From NCBI GenBank assembly GCA_013400975.1, contig WBMZ01003490.1, forward strand, positions 29,619 through 93,618: a stretch of DNA of 64,000 nt, written 5' to 3'. Below, one piece after another: positions 36,681 to 48,603 of this stretch. A model generated the notes under the pieces. The model was not told the origin of the DNA. It searched no databases and saw nothing but the letters and a program-made list of their open reading frames with translations. How positions within the stretch are numbered: position 1 is the stretch's first letter; every line of letters starts with the position of its first letter. This stretch comes from Atrichornis clamosus (Eukaryota; Chordata; Aves; Passeriformes; Menuridae). Both the position numbers and the translations under genes were made by a program.

Positions 36681-39600
36681 CTGGAAAGAACATTAGAGAA
36701 GAACTAACACAAATTAAAAATAAGTATAACACATTGTCAAGAGAGCAAAAATAATTATTACAGCATATTTTTCTGACGTATGAGATTTATATGCACACAC
36801 AAAAAGGAATTGCTTTGTTGATATGATGATGTAGAGAGCTGAAAAGTATTTCCATTAACAGTTGTTAACATTTAAAAATCTTTAATGTGAGTTATATATA
36901 AACGGAAATGCCCAAAATGTATAAAGAGCACAATAGAAAATAAGTTTGAAAATATTTATTGAATCTTCTCTAACCATGTATGATGAGTTAACTGAACAGG
37001 ACCTGCCAAATAGGTATCTAGAAACGTTTCTAGCTTACCATGTCTGATAGTTCTATACTGAGAGCAATGAATGGCCAAGTACCTGTAATACAGAACTTCA
37101 GAAGAAAACAGGTTTCTACATATCCTGTCATTTAATAATTGCTATTAGAAGTACATCTTAAAGACAATATTTCCTTTAGAGAAAAATCATACATGATATA
37201 TGATCTAACTGTTCTGTATTCTCTGGAATATTTGGAAAACAATTTAAATGTATATTTTTAAGCATCTGAAAACTGTATTTTCTGGACACCTCCTAATCCC
37301 TCAGAGTCTGTCATACTGCATTAGGGCTTTCAATGGAAACCATCAGATTTCCAAACACAGAACACTTACAGAATCAAATTCTAAATATTTGATATACTAT
37401 GATATAAAGCTTTTCATATCTGCAAGAGATCAGGAGCTTCATACACTGAAGTAAATGCAGCTGTGCTATTTTCCCAGTGATTACACATTCAAAGAACTGC
37501 ATGTTTATTTGAATGCATGATCACACCTACATATAAGAAAACTCAAGTATATACATTCAAATAATTTACTTGGATTTCACATCCAGAAACATTCACATCA
37601 GAATCACACATATCTTCTTTATTTTCCAGTAATGGTTTTGTACTTTACAAAACCAAGGAGATTAAATGAAAGCACATCATAATATTAATGGTCTGTTAGA
37701 ACTGGTATTCTCACTGCAAAGAATAAAAGTGTTTTCCATTGCAATGAAGCCATGTGAAAACGGTCACATGAACCCAACTGCACTAGTGTGCTAAATTCTG
37801 GAATGATAAATGAATGCAAATAATTCTTACATGCTTCACTATTAAAAAGGTAATATACATCAAGCTATTCTCCATTCTACCTCAAAAACCAACTACAACA
37901 CTAATGTTCAATTAATTTTTGCAATGTCAAAGAAAAATGCTTTCAAAATTTTCTGCAATTTTTCTCACTATTTTTTTCAAAAGCTATGTTATTATCATCA
38001 GTCTGGGAACACAGTCTTCTGAGAGAGGTGAATGTATTCATAGTGCATTTCCCTACCATTATGAACTTTTAAGCTTAGTGAAGATGGCCATTCTGAGTAA
38101 CTAGGATTTGTAATGAAAATTTTCATGTTTATTGGGAGACAGAAACATCAGTTCATAAAAATAGTTTTTATAGTTGAAACATGATTTCAGTTACCTGTGA
38201 AGAAAAAAGGGTCAAGAAGTGATTTTCTAATTAAAAAAACCCAAAAAACAGTTTTTACCACAAAACTTTGAGACCAAGGGAGAATTCTCCCTTCCCTTTC
38301 CCATGTTACCAAGTAAAATGGCGGTTCAAAAGAGCTATTTCCATTTAGAGGCAGAGCTAGAAAAAAATGTAGAAGCTGTCCTTTTATACACAAACATCTT
38401 TTTGACACAATCTGAATTTTCAACTCTCTGTTTTCACCAATGTGTGACATCATTATTGCAATATATTCAACATCTCCTAGTTGATGACTCTGAAATTTAT
38501 TTTCCTCCAACCTTTTTCTGTTGAAGACATTCTGAAGATAGATTTTCAGGTGCCTTCTTACACCACAACAAGGCAATTGTTGTCAATTTTTAACTTTTTT
38601 TTTGTCTCTCTTTCTCTCTTCTCTTTCTTCACTCTGATAGCTTTTTTCTGTGCTTTATAGTTGTTTTTATTTTGTTCTCCTGTTCTCTCCTGTTTCTCCC
38701 TGATGTGCACGTAGCAGAAAGCCATATAAATTGATTAGTATTAAGAGCAGACACTGGTGGCTTTATGGAACTATGTTACATGGTCATAAAATTCTGCTGA
38801 GTGGTGAAGCATTTGTATACTTGCTCCTGTGTCCTGTACATTTCATGAGTTGTTTGATGCTCTCCAGGAGATTCTCTTAAGAGAGCATAGTGAGAGCATG
38901 ACTATGACAGAATTTTAATTTTTGCTGATATAATGAATTCCTAGAGCTCATCTGCACTGTATGTTAACATGGTTTATGGCTTTTAATAGTGGTGCTTTCA
39001 CAGCTCTGATCATCTGAAGAGAGATAGCAACAATATTTATCACAGAAATGGCTGGAAAAAGCTATTAAGCTTTCAAACACACTAATCCTTTCCAGATAAC
39101 CTGAAATATCTAAAAACTTGTCTCTGTGGGTTTTTTATTATTTTTAGGAAATCCCTTTAACTCCTATATCTCTACAAGTGTCTGTGTGAAATATTTTTCA
39201 TATATAGTTTTAAATGTACAGAAGCATAATTGTGTCATAATTAGCACTCAGAGAAAAAGATAGACATCAGAGACTGATGATCACAGAAATGGCTCCAGTG
39301 TGAACAATTCAAGCACTTCCATCAGACATATACTGCACAAAACAGAGGTGCTTCGAAGATTCTTGGACCTTCTCCCTTTCCATGAATCTCTTCATGTGTG
39401 GGACTATGGAACTGGAACAAATTCCTTCATTTTCACATTGAATGGTCCCCATTTAAAACCTTCGTTTTCAAAACGAGCATCTTACAGACCAGGAATAGTT
39501 TGCAATAGGACATGTTTCTGATGGTAGCATGTGTGTAATTGATTGCAGCCAAACAAGCAAAATAGAGTGTAAATAGTTAAAAAACTTACACAAGTGCTTT

Positions 39601-41452
39601 AGTTATGGTAGGAAGAGCAGGACAGGAGCTCTGCTTTTACACTGTCCAAGTGTTGTCATGAGACACAATTCTTTGCTGCCTCCAGGAGTGGGAGAGCACA
39701 TCAGCTGGTGATGGAGGAGAAATCTCCACTCCCTGTCTTCACAGTTTTCCCTATGTAATTCTGATGCCCAACGCCAAGAAAACATATTTGCAAATAAGAT
39801 GAGAAAGCTTAATTATGGTTCAGTTTGTCCCTTGTACGCCTCCATTTGTTCTTTTTTCCTATAGTACTGCCTAGGCTGGATATGGATCCTGGGAGAGGAG
39901 CTGTTACATAGAGCAGTACAGAGACCTGCTCTTTTTTACTTTCCAGGTTACTCTTAATGAATGATTTGTTGCTTTGTCTGAATATTTCAGTATATCCTCT
40001 TTTAAAAATGCATTCAGCTCAGGAAGGAAGCAGGAAGCAATGTTAACTAAAGTAAGTACTCACACATGAGTGATTTCAGTAGAGCAAATGCAATGGGATT
40101 AATCCTGCAAGGGACAGAGCAACATCCCCAATGGGGTCTGGACATTGCTACTTTGTGATTTGTAATTCTCACAGTCTAAATGGTTTTCCAGTTGTGGTTC
40201 AAGGACTAAATAATAAAAAAAAGCCAGCAAGATGAATACATAATTAAAAAAATTCAGAGGAGTAGGTTCTCAATATAAGACTCAAAAGAGGGCTAAGACC
40301 ACTGCTGCACTTGCCAGCTTTAAGTGCAAGTTAAACACTTCAGTTACATAAGACATTCCTCAATAAAAAACTCAAGATGCACGTTGTCACAGTTTAAAGT
40401 GACAGAGCTCAGTGGTTGGAGCTGTTACTCAGGAGGAGATTTGGTTTTGAATTCTTTCCCACCCAGAGCTGGAGTGCCAAGATGGTGAGACACACAGGGA
40501 AGGGAGGAGGAATCCTGATCTCACTCAGTGATGATGCTAAGGAGAATAATTAACTATTCATTGAAGTGAGGACTTGACCTAACTCATCCACATCTCTGAT
40601 GAATGCCCTCATTACCAGTCTACAGAGTCATATTTCCTCTCTTTCTGCCCAGACGCATACTCAATTTCTTAGGCAGCGTGAGGAGAGCTCCAAACAGGCT
40701 GCCCAAAGGAAACACATTCTTGCATACATAGTGGTGGTTGGAGCACTCCACTGGCAGGAGGGAGACTCAGCTTCTTCTTCATCAGAAGACTGAAGGGCAG
40801 CATCCCTGAGGAGTTAATTTTTGAATGTTCTAAATACACACTGGAAACAGCCAGGTGGCTAAATTGGAACTGTATTAGTCAAATGTAAAAGAAGCACACA
40901 GATTTCTTTCTCACTGTCTCTCTAGTACAGCCCAGTCCAGGAAATGGGCTGGATCAGGCTCTCCAGAAGAGAGGGGATGGATGGGAGAACTCTTTGGAGA
41001 TGTCTGCAGGGTTTTGGCTCCAAGCAGCTCAGGGGCATTAAAGCTGAGGTACCAACTTGGTGCGCAGGAACCTGGGTGCCAAAGAGACTCTTGCCAGTAC
41101 AGTTTTGGACATGTTTAAAGGCTGGCAGAGGCTATCCATAACATTTAACCTTCTCTTTTGTAAATCTAGATAAATCTTAGGTGTCTAAGTGGACCTAATC
41201 CTCTGTGTTTCTTAAAAGTTTGATATTTCAAAACTTTGAAGGAAATCTAGGATTCCTGGCACTTTGCTGAGCTCAGTCCAAGAGCAGCATCCTGTTTTCT
41301 CTTTGTTCTTTTGTGGATCACTCATTGACTCTCAGGGCAATTCCAAGTGTGAATGGATACCTGTAGAGCCTTTAGAATATGCTGTGCAGTTCCTGATGGG
41401 TATGACAATCTTGATAATTAAAAGCATAATTCATCATTTCAGATTGACTTAC
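36681..41452 (-). other. ADGRB3: ADGRB3 intron, 4.8 kb
   Basis: Between the TM4 and TM5 exons. It contains a pyrimidine-rich tract at about 38595-38635. The minus-strand frame at 38187-38576 (129 codons) has no recognisable domain. The stretch 39600-41150 is somewhat less AT-rich but holds nothing I can name. Confidence 0.8.
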
Positions 41453-41522
41453 TAGTGAGCTGTTCCATATCCTTTTGTCTTGGTAAAGCCTATTGATATT
41501 GCAACCACTAATGCTGGCAATC
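41453..41522 (-). CDS. ADGRB3: ADGRB3 exon: TM4 and start of second extracellular loop
   Basis: A 70-nt exon that completes a Gly codon begun in the previous exon. It reads LPALVVAISIGF (TM4) then TKTKGYGTAH, and ends with two bases of a Tyr codon. Acceptor ttttttcag, donor gtaagt. The spacing to the upstream exon is only 578 bp. The loop residues KTKGYGTAH differ at a few positions from the mammalian form I recall (RTKGYGTDH), which is ordinary divergence in an exposed loop. The join to the next exon forms the YCWLS motif. Confidence 0.96.
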
Positions 41523-42100
41523 CTGAAAAAACCAAAACAGTAATAATCATCAGATGCTGAGTAAAATATTGTTGTTCTGCCTGGACAAAAAAATGACAGG
41601 GCAAGCTAATGCAAAATGGCCAATTTTACATGGAATGAATTATTTAATGAAGAACGGTGCTATTGCAGGATTTGTTTTTCTGAAGCATTGGCAGGGAGGA
41701 GGACACTATTTTCTGCCCACGGTATACCACTTTGATGTAGCTAAATTACTGCTACATTTCTCATACATTTGACAGGTCTTAACTAGAAAGAGGATTCATG
41801 AATATTCAGAGAATGTTTTTTTCTTGATTTATTTTGATTTCTTGATATTACACTACTTTGTTGAAAATCTTCTAAAATTTTGTTAAAACATATTTATAAA
41901 AGAATGCTACAATATACACTAACATAGCTTGAGCTTGAGATACAGTGGAAAGGCTTCTAACCTAGTTTTCCTTTTAGTAACATGCTGTCTATTATCCTTC
42001 AGTTTTACTGAAGAAAACGATGATATTCTTGACATTGCCACTGCATTAAATTCCAAATTTCATTCCAATGATTCTTAGGAAATTAATTCTACTAACTTAC
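41523..42100 (-). other. ADGRB3: ADGRB3 intron, 578 bp
   Basis: Short intron between the TM3 and TM4 exons, bounded by gtaagt and ttttttcag. A plus-strand frame at 41554-41772 looks like chance. Confidence 0.9.
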
Positions 42101-42251
42101 CCCATCCAAGGCACAGGAAACGTTTCCTTATGAGCCGTGTCCTAATTTTTCCAGTAACAGCCATATATGACTGCCACGCTTCTGTCAAAACCCAACAGAA
42201 TGAAGCTAAGAAGAAGAAGTGTAAAAATGCGGTGGTTGTGGTGCAGATGCC
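42101..42251 (-). CDS. ADGRB3: ADGRB3 exon: TM3, second intracellular loop, start of TM4
   Basis: This 151-nt exon encodes 50 codons plus one base. The translation opens [14 protein letters not shown], continues [15 protein letters not shown] through TM3, then [16 protein letters not shown] through the basic second loop into TM4. The Cys at residue 3 sits where adhesion GPCRs have the TM3 cysteine that bonds to the second extracellular loop. The acceptor is ctccctgcag at 42252 and above; the donor is gtaagt from 42100. Phase is 0 at the start and 1 at the end, matching the next exon. The first residue is Gly where I recall Ser in mammals. A preceding exon ending in the TM2 region should exist upstream but was not found before base 64000. 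Confidence 0.97.
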
Positions 42252-43553
42252 CTGCAGGGAGCAAAGAGAAGCCCATGCTGAATACTTAGGGACACTCATT
42301 TCTCTTTTCAATTCAAAGAGTTGTCATATTCTATCATCTTGACCTTTATCCTTAGCATCAACCCTCCCTTTTCTCCCTTTATGATGTGGTGGCCACAAAG
42401 AGTAAGAGAAAGAAAGAGAGATGTTGATGGGGATTAGGCAGAAGAGGTTTTGACTTGTTTTCCCAAACACCGAGTGTTCCGAGCAGGGACAAAGACACAA
42501 AATAAATCATGCCAGCAGACTTTTCTCTACACATTTACTTTGACCAGGGATCATTGTAAAGCCTTTCTGGTAAGCCAGTTACCAAATTGCTGATTAAAAA
42601 CTCTCGCTGAGCTGAACAAAGAAAATGTGGAGACACAAATGCTCCTAATTGCCAGTTAAATTTTCTTTCCTCCATGAAGAAAGACCCTGACTATAAATCT
42701 GAATTTTAGGCAATAGATGGTTGGATTTTTAAATTTTTCATTTAAATCTTATAGTACGTTAATCTCTTGGAATGTACTGCCTTAGATATTTTTAGGCAGG
42801 TTTAAGTATCATAACCTTTACAGTTACCCTGCATATTATTTTTATGGGTATCAGTCATTTGTCATCTGAAAAGTATTTTGAGCACATGCAATTGGCTTTC
42901 TTTGTCACTGTAGCCCTTAATTAAACTTGACATTGTAGCTTACATAAATGAGCCTCTTGGCATAAATGATGATCTGCCCTCCACTGTGTTGCTTAAAATG
43001 CCAGTAACATGCTGAAAAATGCAGTCTGCATTGTACCCCAGAACCAAAACCACACCAGTAATGCTGAGAATATCCTTAGAACAATTTATCCTTAGCACAA
43101 TTTAAAGTGTCAATATTATTTTAAGATTAAAAGGAAAAATAGTTCATACCCCCAATATCAATGATGCAAATTCATAGTTTAGAAATGTAGATATTACTTT
43201 ATGATTTTTTTTAATGCATCATACATATGCAATATCTACCTTACACTCAGCCTTTTATTAAGGCTAGTCAGGATTTTTTACTAAAATCCCAGTTGAGAAA
43301 ACTATTTAGAGAGAGAATATGCACATTCCTAGTTATATATAGCTCCTTGTATATATTGTTGATTCAAGGCTGGTAGGGAGGACATGACATGTATGACACC
43401 CATATATCACACCATGCATGTTTTTTTGTTCATTTTACATTCTTGATTACTTTTAAATAAGTTTTGTTTTGAATTTTCTGTGGTTTTAATTTTCCCAGAT
43501 TCTTATCTGAAGTCAATTGTGGTGATTCACTCCAATAGTTATCTTAAATACAT

Positions 43554-43593
43554 AGCTGATAGCTGATACCAGCTGATATTAGCATTAGCTGAC
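43554..43593. repeat. Degenerate AGCTGAT cluster
   Basis: agctgat occurs at 43554, 43561 and 43571, with agctgac at 43587. It is a small, imperfect simple repeat in the intron. Confidence 0.75.
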
Positions 43594-46500
43594 ATCACCC
43601 TCTGAACTTTCAAAAATTTATGCACTTGAAAAGTCAAAACTTAATGATTTCCTGCTATGAATTTACAGATGTTATAAACACCTTGTCTTCTAATCCTGGG
43701 TCAAATTGCCTATTTAAATCTAGAGGAAAGGTATTCTATGTAATTATACCCAAGAGAACTGTTGTTAATCTTAAAAAAGCAAGGAATGAAAACTGGCAAA
43801 AAACAGCAGATCCCAAAAATGCACTAGTTATTCCATTCTAGGCTTTGCCATTAATTCTTATATTTAGAGGTGTACGGATTCATAAAATCTATGTCAGTTA
43901 AAGCCTGACCAATAGCAGTATATGGAACTCTCCCCCACCTTATTCAAAATGAAAGTTCTGCAGTGAAATACACAATAAATATAAGAGAAAATGCAGAAAT
44001 GTCCTTTCTTTAAGTAGCTGGTTCATATGTCATGAATTCCTACTATGTAACTTTCATTTGCTTTCCTATCAATGTTCTTGCAAAAGTTATCATGTTCTAT
44101 TGGAGCAAGAATTTGACAACAAAATTACTTTTGAGAAATAGTACAGAATCTTTTAGGGAGGAACTGCATAGGTAAAACACAGTATTAGCCTGAAATAAAA
44201 GGTGAATATAGTATTTTCCTTATAAATAATGCAAATACAAACAAATCTTGATCTTTTTCATGAAAACATTGCTAACTCTTATGGTTGACTTGAGTGCACA
44301 CTGTAGGATTGAAATCATAATTTATCCCCTGTATTGAAAGAAAGATAGATGATGATAATCTGAGACAAATGTGGATATGGCTATTGTGGAAGAGAGAACA
44401 GTGATGAAAATGTTAATGATCATGTTGAGCACAAAATAAGAAGACAGAAGCAAGTTTTATGAGAAGCAGTCTGTGCTCTAGCTGGAGTATATCACTGCTG
44501 ATTATATCTAACTCTTCTGAGTGGCAGAGAGGGGTCTTTAACGAACAACAGTGGTAAGTCTGTATCACTGATATAGCAGTGAATTTGCATCACATGCCAT
44601 CAGAAAGATGCAAATCAGCCTCGAAACATCACCTAACAACTGCTGTGGGATTGTGATGACAGACTCATGTGCAAGCAATGCTTGCAATGAACCTAGCCTC
44701 CCTCCTTCCTCAGTAACAGAAGCAGTCCTGGCAAACAAAACTGACCCTCCCACACATAGCCGTGGGCTCAGCACAGTTGTCCAATACCCCACTGGAAATC
44801 TGGCTTTTATGTACTTCTTTATTCTTCCCCTTTGACAAATAAATAAGAAAACAGTGCTGTTCTGTCTGTGAAAGAAATGTATCTGGGAAGTCCATTTCCA
44901 AATAGGAATAAAAATTCATTTTCACTAAAGGTTTTTATTAAATGGACCATTAGATATGTCTGCTTTCAGCAAGTATTAGCATTTTTTAATTTCTCACCAG
45001 GTTACAGACTACTCCAAATCACTCCTTCCTCTCCTCTTCTTCCTTGCCAGGGATCATCATCTCCCCTCCCCTTCCTGCACATGTAGCAGCATCACTCATA
45101 CCTTTCATCCCATCACTCACAGAAAGCCTCAGTGTGTCAGTCTGTCTGCACCTAGAGATAGTGGTACACATCTTGCCCATTGCTTTAGGAGGAGTTGTTT
45201 CTTATTTGCTTCTAATTCTACTTTATTAAAACCCACTGAATTAATTACCTGTGCTGAGCACCTGTCAACTTGCTACAAAATTAATTTTAACAGCCTAATT
45301 TATTCACTATTTCTTGAAGCTTCTGAAATTAAGTCACTGTTAACTCTAATCTCCTCTTCCTCCCATTGCTGTTGTTCTCGGCTCCCCATATTTACTTATT
45401 ATTACAAGGCGGGGAAGGGAGTTCTTCTGTCCTCAGAATGCATCATTTCATGAACTTTAATTGAGTCTCAGGTTTAGCTACCTGGAATATCTAAGCAAGA
45501 CCATTCATCCCTTTTTAATAAACAATATAGTATGAAAGCAAGAACACACATCAGATATCAAATTATTTCCTTCTCTCAGACTTGTAAGACACCTACTTCA
45601 AATGAGTGGCAACTGAAGGGCAGCTGAAAAATGTACAAACAATAGAAATGCAAAGCTACTTGTTCTAGTGGTTAATATTTTTAATATAATAATGGTGAGT
45701 AGAGAATACACTAATTTTTATGACCTACAAAAGGAGGTCATAAATGTAACCTCAAAATAAGAATTTATCAATATTTTTTGAGCATCTGGATCCTGTGTTT
45801 TGAGGTTTTTTGATTGAACAATGGTATTTTTTAACACAAAAGTTTTTTAATAGCGGCGTCTTCTGTTATAGATCCTCCACACAAAGGCAAAGAGGGCTAA
45901 GTAAGGACACCTGATTTGTGTTCTAGCCCTTAAACAGGTTCTTTTTCCTTTAACAAACTTGTTGCCTGTCTCTGGGTTATGGTAAACAGTATAAGAATCA
46001 AAGCTATTGGAAAATGAACATGAAAAATGAGACCTATATTGATGATAGCAAAATGAACAGGGCTAAAATCTACTCAGCTGGATTATTTAATGAAGTAGAA
46101 ATGTGAGATAGTAGAAAACCATTTAAATAATAAAATTTCTTGGAGATTGGAATCTTGCCCTTGATTTATCTCTGCAGAGATAAGCCTAAGGAGAGAAATT
46201 AAATGAGTGCCAATTTTATTCTTATAATGTTCTGATCACACACTGAGTTCACAAAGAGCACTTAAAGACCACAATAAAGAATAAATGAAACAAAGAACAA
46301 ACTAAAATAATGCAAAGGAAATAGTAAAGAGCAGAAAAGTAATTTTATGACAAAATCGGTATATTTTATTGCTTTTTTGTGACTCTTAAGTCCTCAACTA
46401 TCAAACAATATATCTTCTCCTTCTTTAAACTAAGAATATACATTCATGAAATACTGCTTATTGTTAATACTTTTAATTTTTATTATAATTTATTTTAAAA

Positions 46501-48542
46501 CTGATTTGTGCAATACAGTATCTTTGTCTCAGGAAGAGCAGGCACAGAGTACAGGGATACAGTATATTGGTCAAATAATATTCAGTGCTAGATTAAATAC
46601 TGATTTATAGAGTAAACTGACATGTTAAAATAGATGGACATTCAGAGACTGGAATAAAGAAGTAAAAAATTTCTTCTCAGTAGTGTTTTTTTGGAAGAGG
46701 GACAGATTTTCAATGAGAAAAAATATGTCAAGGGAGGCTGTTGCTTCAGTTGCAAACATTTTTGGAACTCTTAGGATCTTAAATGCCTGAGAAATCATAG
46801 CTGCAGTCTTTCAGGTTTCTCTTCTAGGATCATTAATATTACTGGCACCATAAAGCTTTGAAGGTACCATTTAAAAAATCCCATGTTCTTTTCTTTTGAC
46901 AGGCTCCAGTGCTGCCAACACCACTTTTTCAAGCAAAGACCCCAGGAAATCTAATACTGATATTGAAAATAAAAATATAGTGGAAATAATTGTTCTAAAT
47001 TAATGTTATTTGCATTTTCAATCAACAGCTATGAAACTATTTACTTTAATTAACTCATAGAAAAACTATAAGATCTTCTAAAAACCTTCTCCAGTGTCCT
47101 TAGCAGTAGAAGGTTCAAGTTGTTTAACTTCATTACATTGTGTTCTGATATCTGACATGATATCCCAGAATAATTAGCATTTGACTTAATGTACATTTGT
47201 GTGATGAGGTATGCACAGTTAATTATTATACTGAAGGACTGCACATGGGGTACAAGGCAATACGAATGGGAGTCTTTTCTTGGATTTTTAAAGGAAGCTA
47301 TTTTTTCAGTGCAACAGCAGTAGGCTTTCAGTAGTTAGGTGATCTGCCTCACAAAGATAATGAGTGATAACTAAGGACACTCAATTTTTTGTGGTTCTAC
47401 TCAATCATTTTTTTTGCCCACAACAAGCAAGATGCCTTTCCAAGTTATGATAAACAGCATATAAGCTGGCTGTAAATAACCCAGCTGTTTCTGCACTTCC
47501 TTTGATTCAGTTTACAACTACACTCTCAAAAAGGACATCTTTATCAACAGCATGGCAATCCCACAGCAAATGCTTTTCAATATCAAATTCGAATTTTTAA
47601 AATTTTTTTTGGTATCATGTGCAAATTATCACAACAGTTGCTAAACTTTGGGGCCATTTCATGTGCCCTGTCTCAGGGTGCAATATAATTTGTTCAGCAA
47701 TTTTGACTTTGCTTTTCTTCTCTTCTGAAATCTGTCCATCTGACAGTATAACCACAGTGATCCTAGTGCAATACTGTAGGTGTATCTGAAAGAAAACTTA
47801 CACTTTAAATTGTAAGTTTTCTCTGCGTTTGCACTTTCCATATACACTTCAAGTACGTCTTCTTATTTTCACCTGAAGTTTCTTCAGATATTTTACCAAC
47901 AAATTCCGTTCCTGCTCATCTTTCACCAACATTTACCTCAAAGGTATTTCTGAAAATCTCCTCTCCATGAGTAAAGCATTTACAATCTCTTTTCACACTT
48001 ATGAAGATTAGCCAGAATATCTTCCATTTTTTTCCCAGGTGCAGAGTTCAGCAGTAGAAGTACTGTTTATATCTGATGCACTAAAAGTATACGTAGCCTT
48101 TTTAGCTTCTGCCCTTTGCAGTTACTTTTCTTCAAAGTTCTCCCTTGATAGCTGCCACCTCTACTACTCACATCAACAATCTTTGCATTTAAATCTGATA
48201 CAGTATAGTTGTACTTTGGCATCCCTCAGTTATGGCTATAGAGAACTGCTGGGTTTTATTCAAAATAATTCCTCTGCTAGCAACTATTCTTATCCAGACC
48301 TTATAATGCACATAGCACAAAATCATTCTATCAACTAGATGTGAGCAGATAGTCTGCCATCTTTTGGAGTGGAAAAGAATTCATTGAAGTTCTACCTGCA
48401 TATGCAAGCCTTCCTCACGCTGTCACGTTGCAGAATATCTGTGCTAGTAACAGTAAAATTATCCTTTATGCACTAGCATGTGCATAAATTGTTAGTGAAT
48501 TTCTTGGCACAGTTTTGACCTGGGACAAAAATTGTTCTGCCA

Positions 48543-48603
48543 GCCCAGGCCCACACACAGACTAAAAGAGAGCCTGGGCCAGGAACCCTTCCTGAGCCTG
48601 GGC
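48543..48603. repeat. GC-rich block with inverted and direct 8-mers
   Basis: gcccaggc (48543-48550) is the exact reverse complement of gcctgggc (48572-48579), which repeats in direct orientation at 48596-48603. The surrounding 150 bp are clearly more GC-rich than the intron. Origin unknown; perhaps part of an old transposon. Confidence 0.7.

Larger units (their letters stand above)
906..42251 (-). other. ADGRB3: ADGRB3 (BAI3) gene, partial: 11 internal coding exons
   Basis: Span of the recognised part of brain-specific angiogenesis inhibitor 3, a postsynaptic adhesion GPCR. From established knowledge, it binds C1q-like ligands outside the cell and ELMO/DOCK Rac activators inside, and affects synapse, dendrite and myoblast development. 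The exons measure 151, 70, 67, 86, 99, 172, 96, 40, 644, 36 and 105 nt. They sum to 1566 nt, or 522 codons, with no internal stop and matching phases at each junction. The first starts in phase 0 and the last ends in phase 0. The translation matches my memory of mammalian ADGRB3 almost residue for residue, including the third-loop insert that separates it from ADGRB1. Missing are the extracellular region, GAIN/GPS, TM1-TM2 and the terminal exon. Paralogues ADGRB1 and ADGRB2 differ strongly in the tail, so the assignment is firm. Confidence 0.97.
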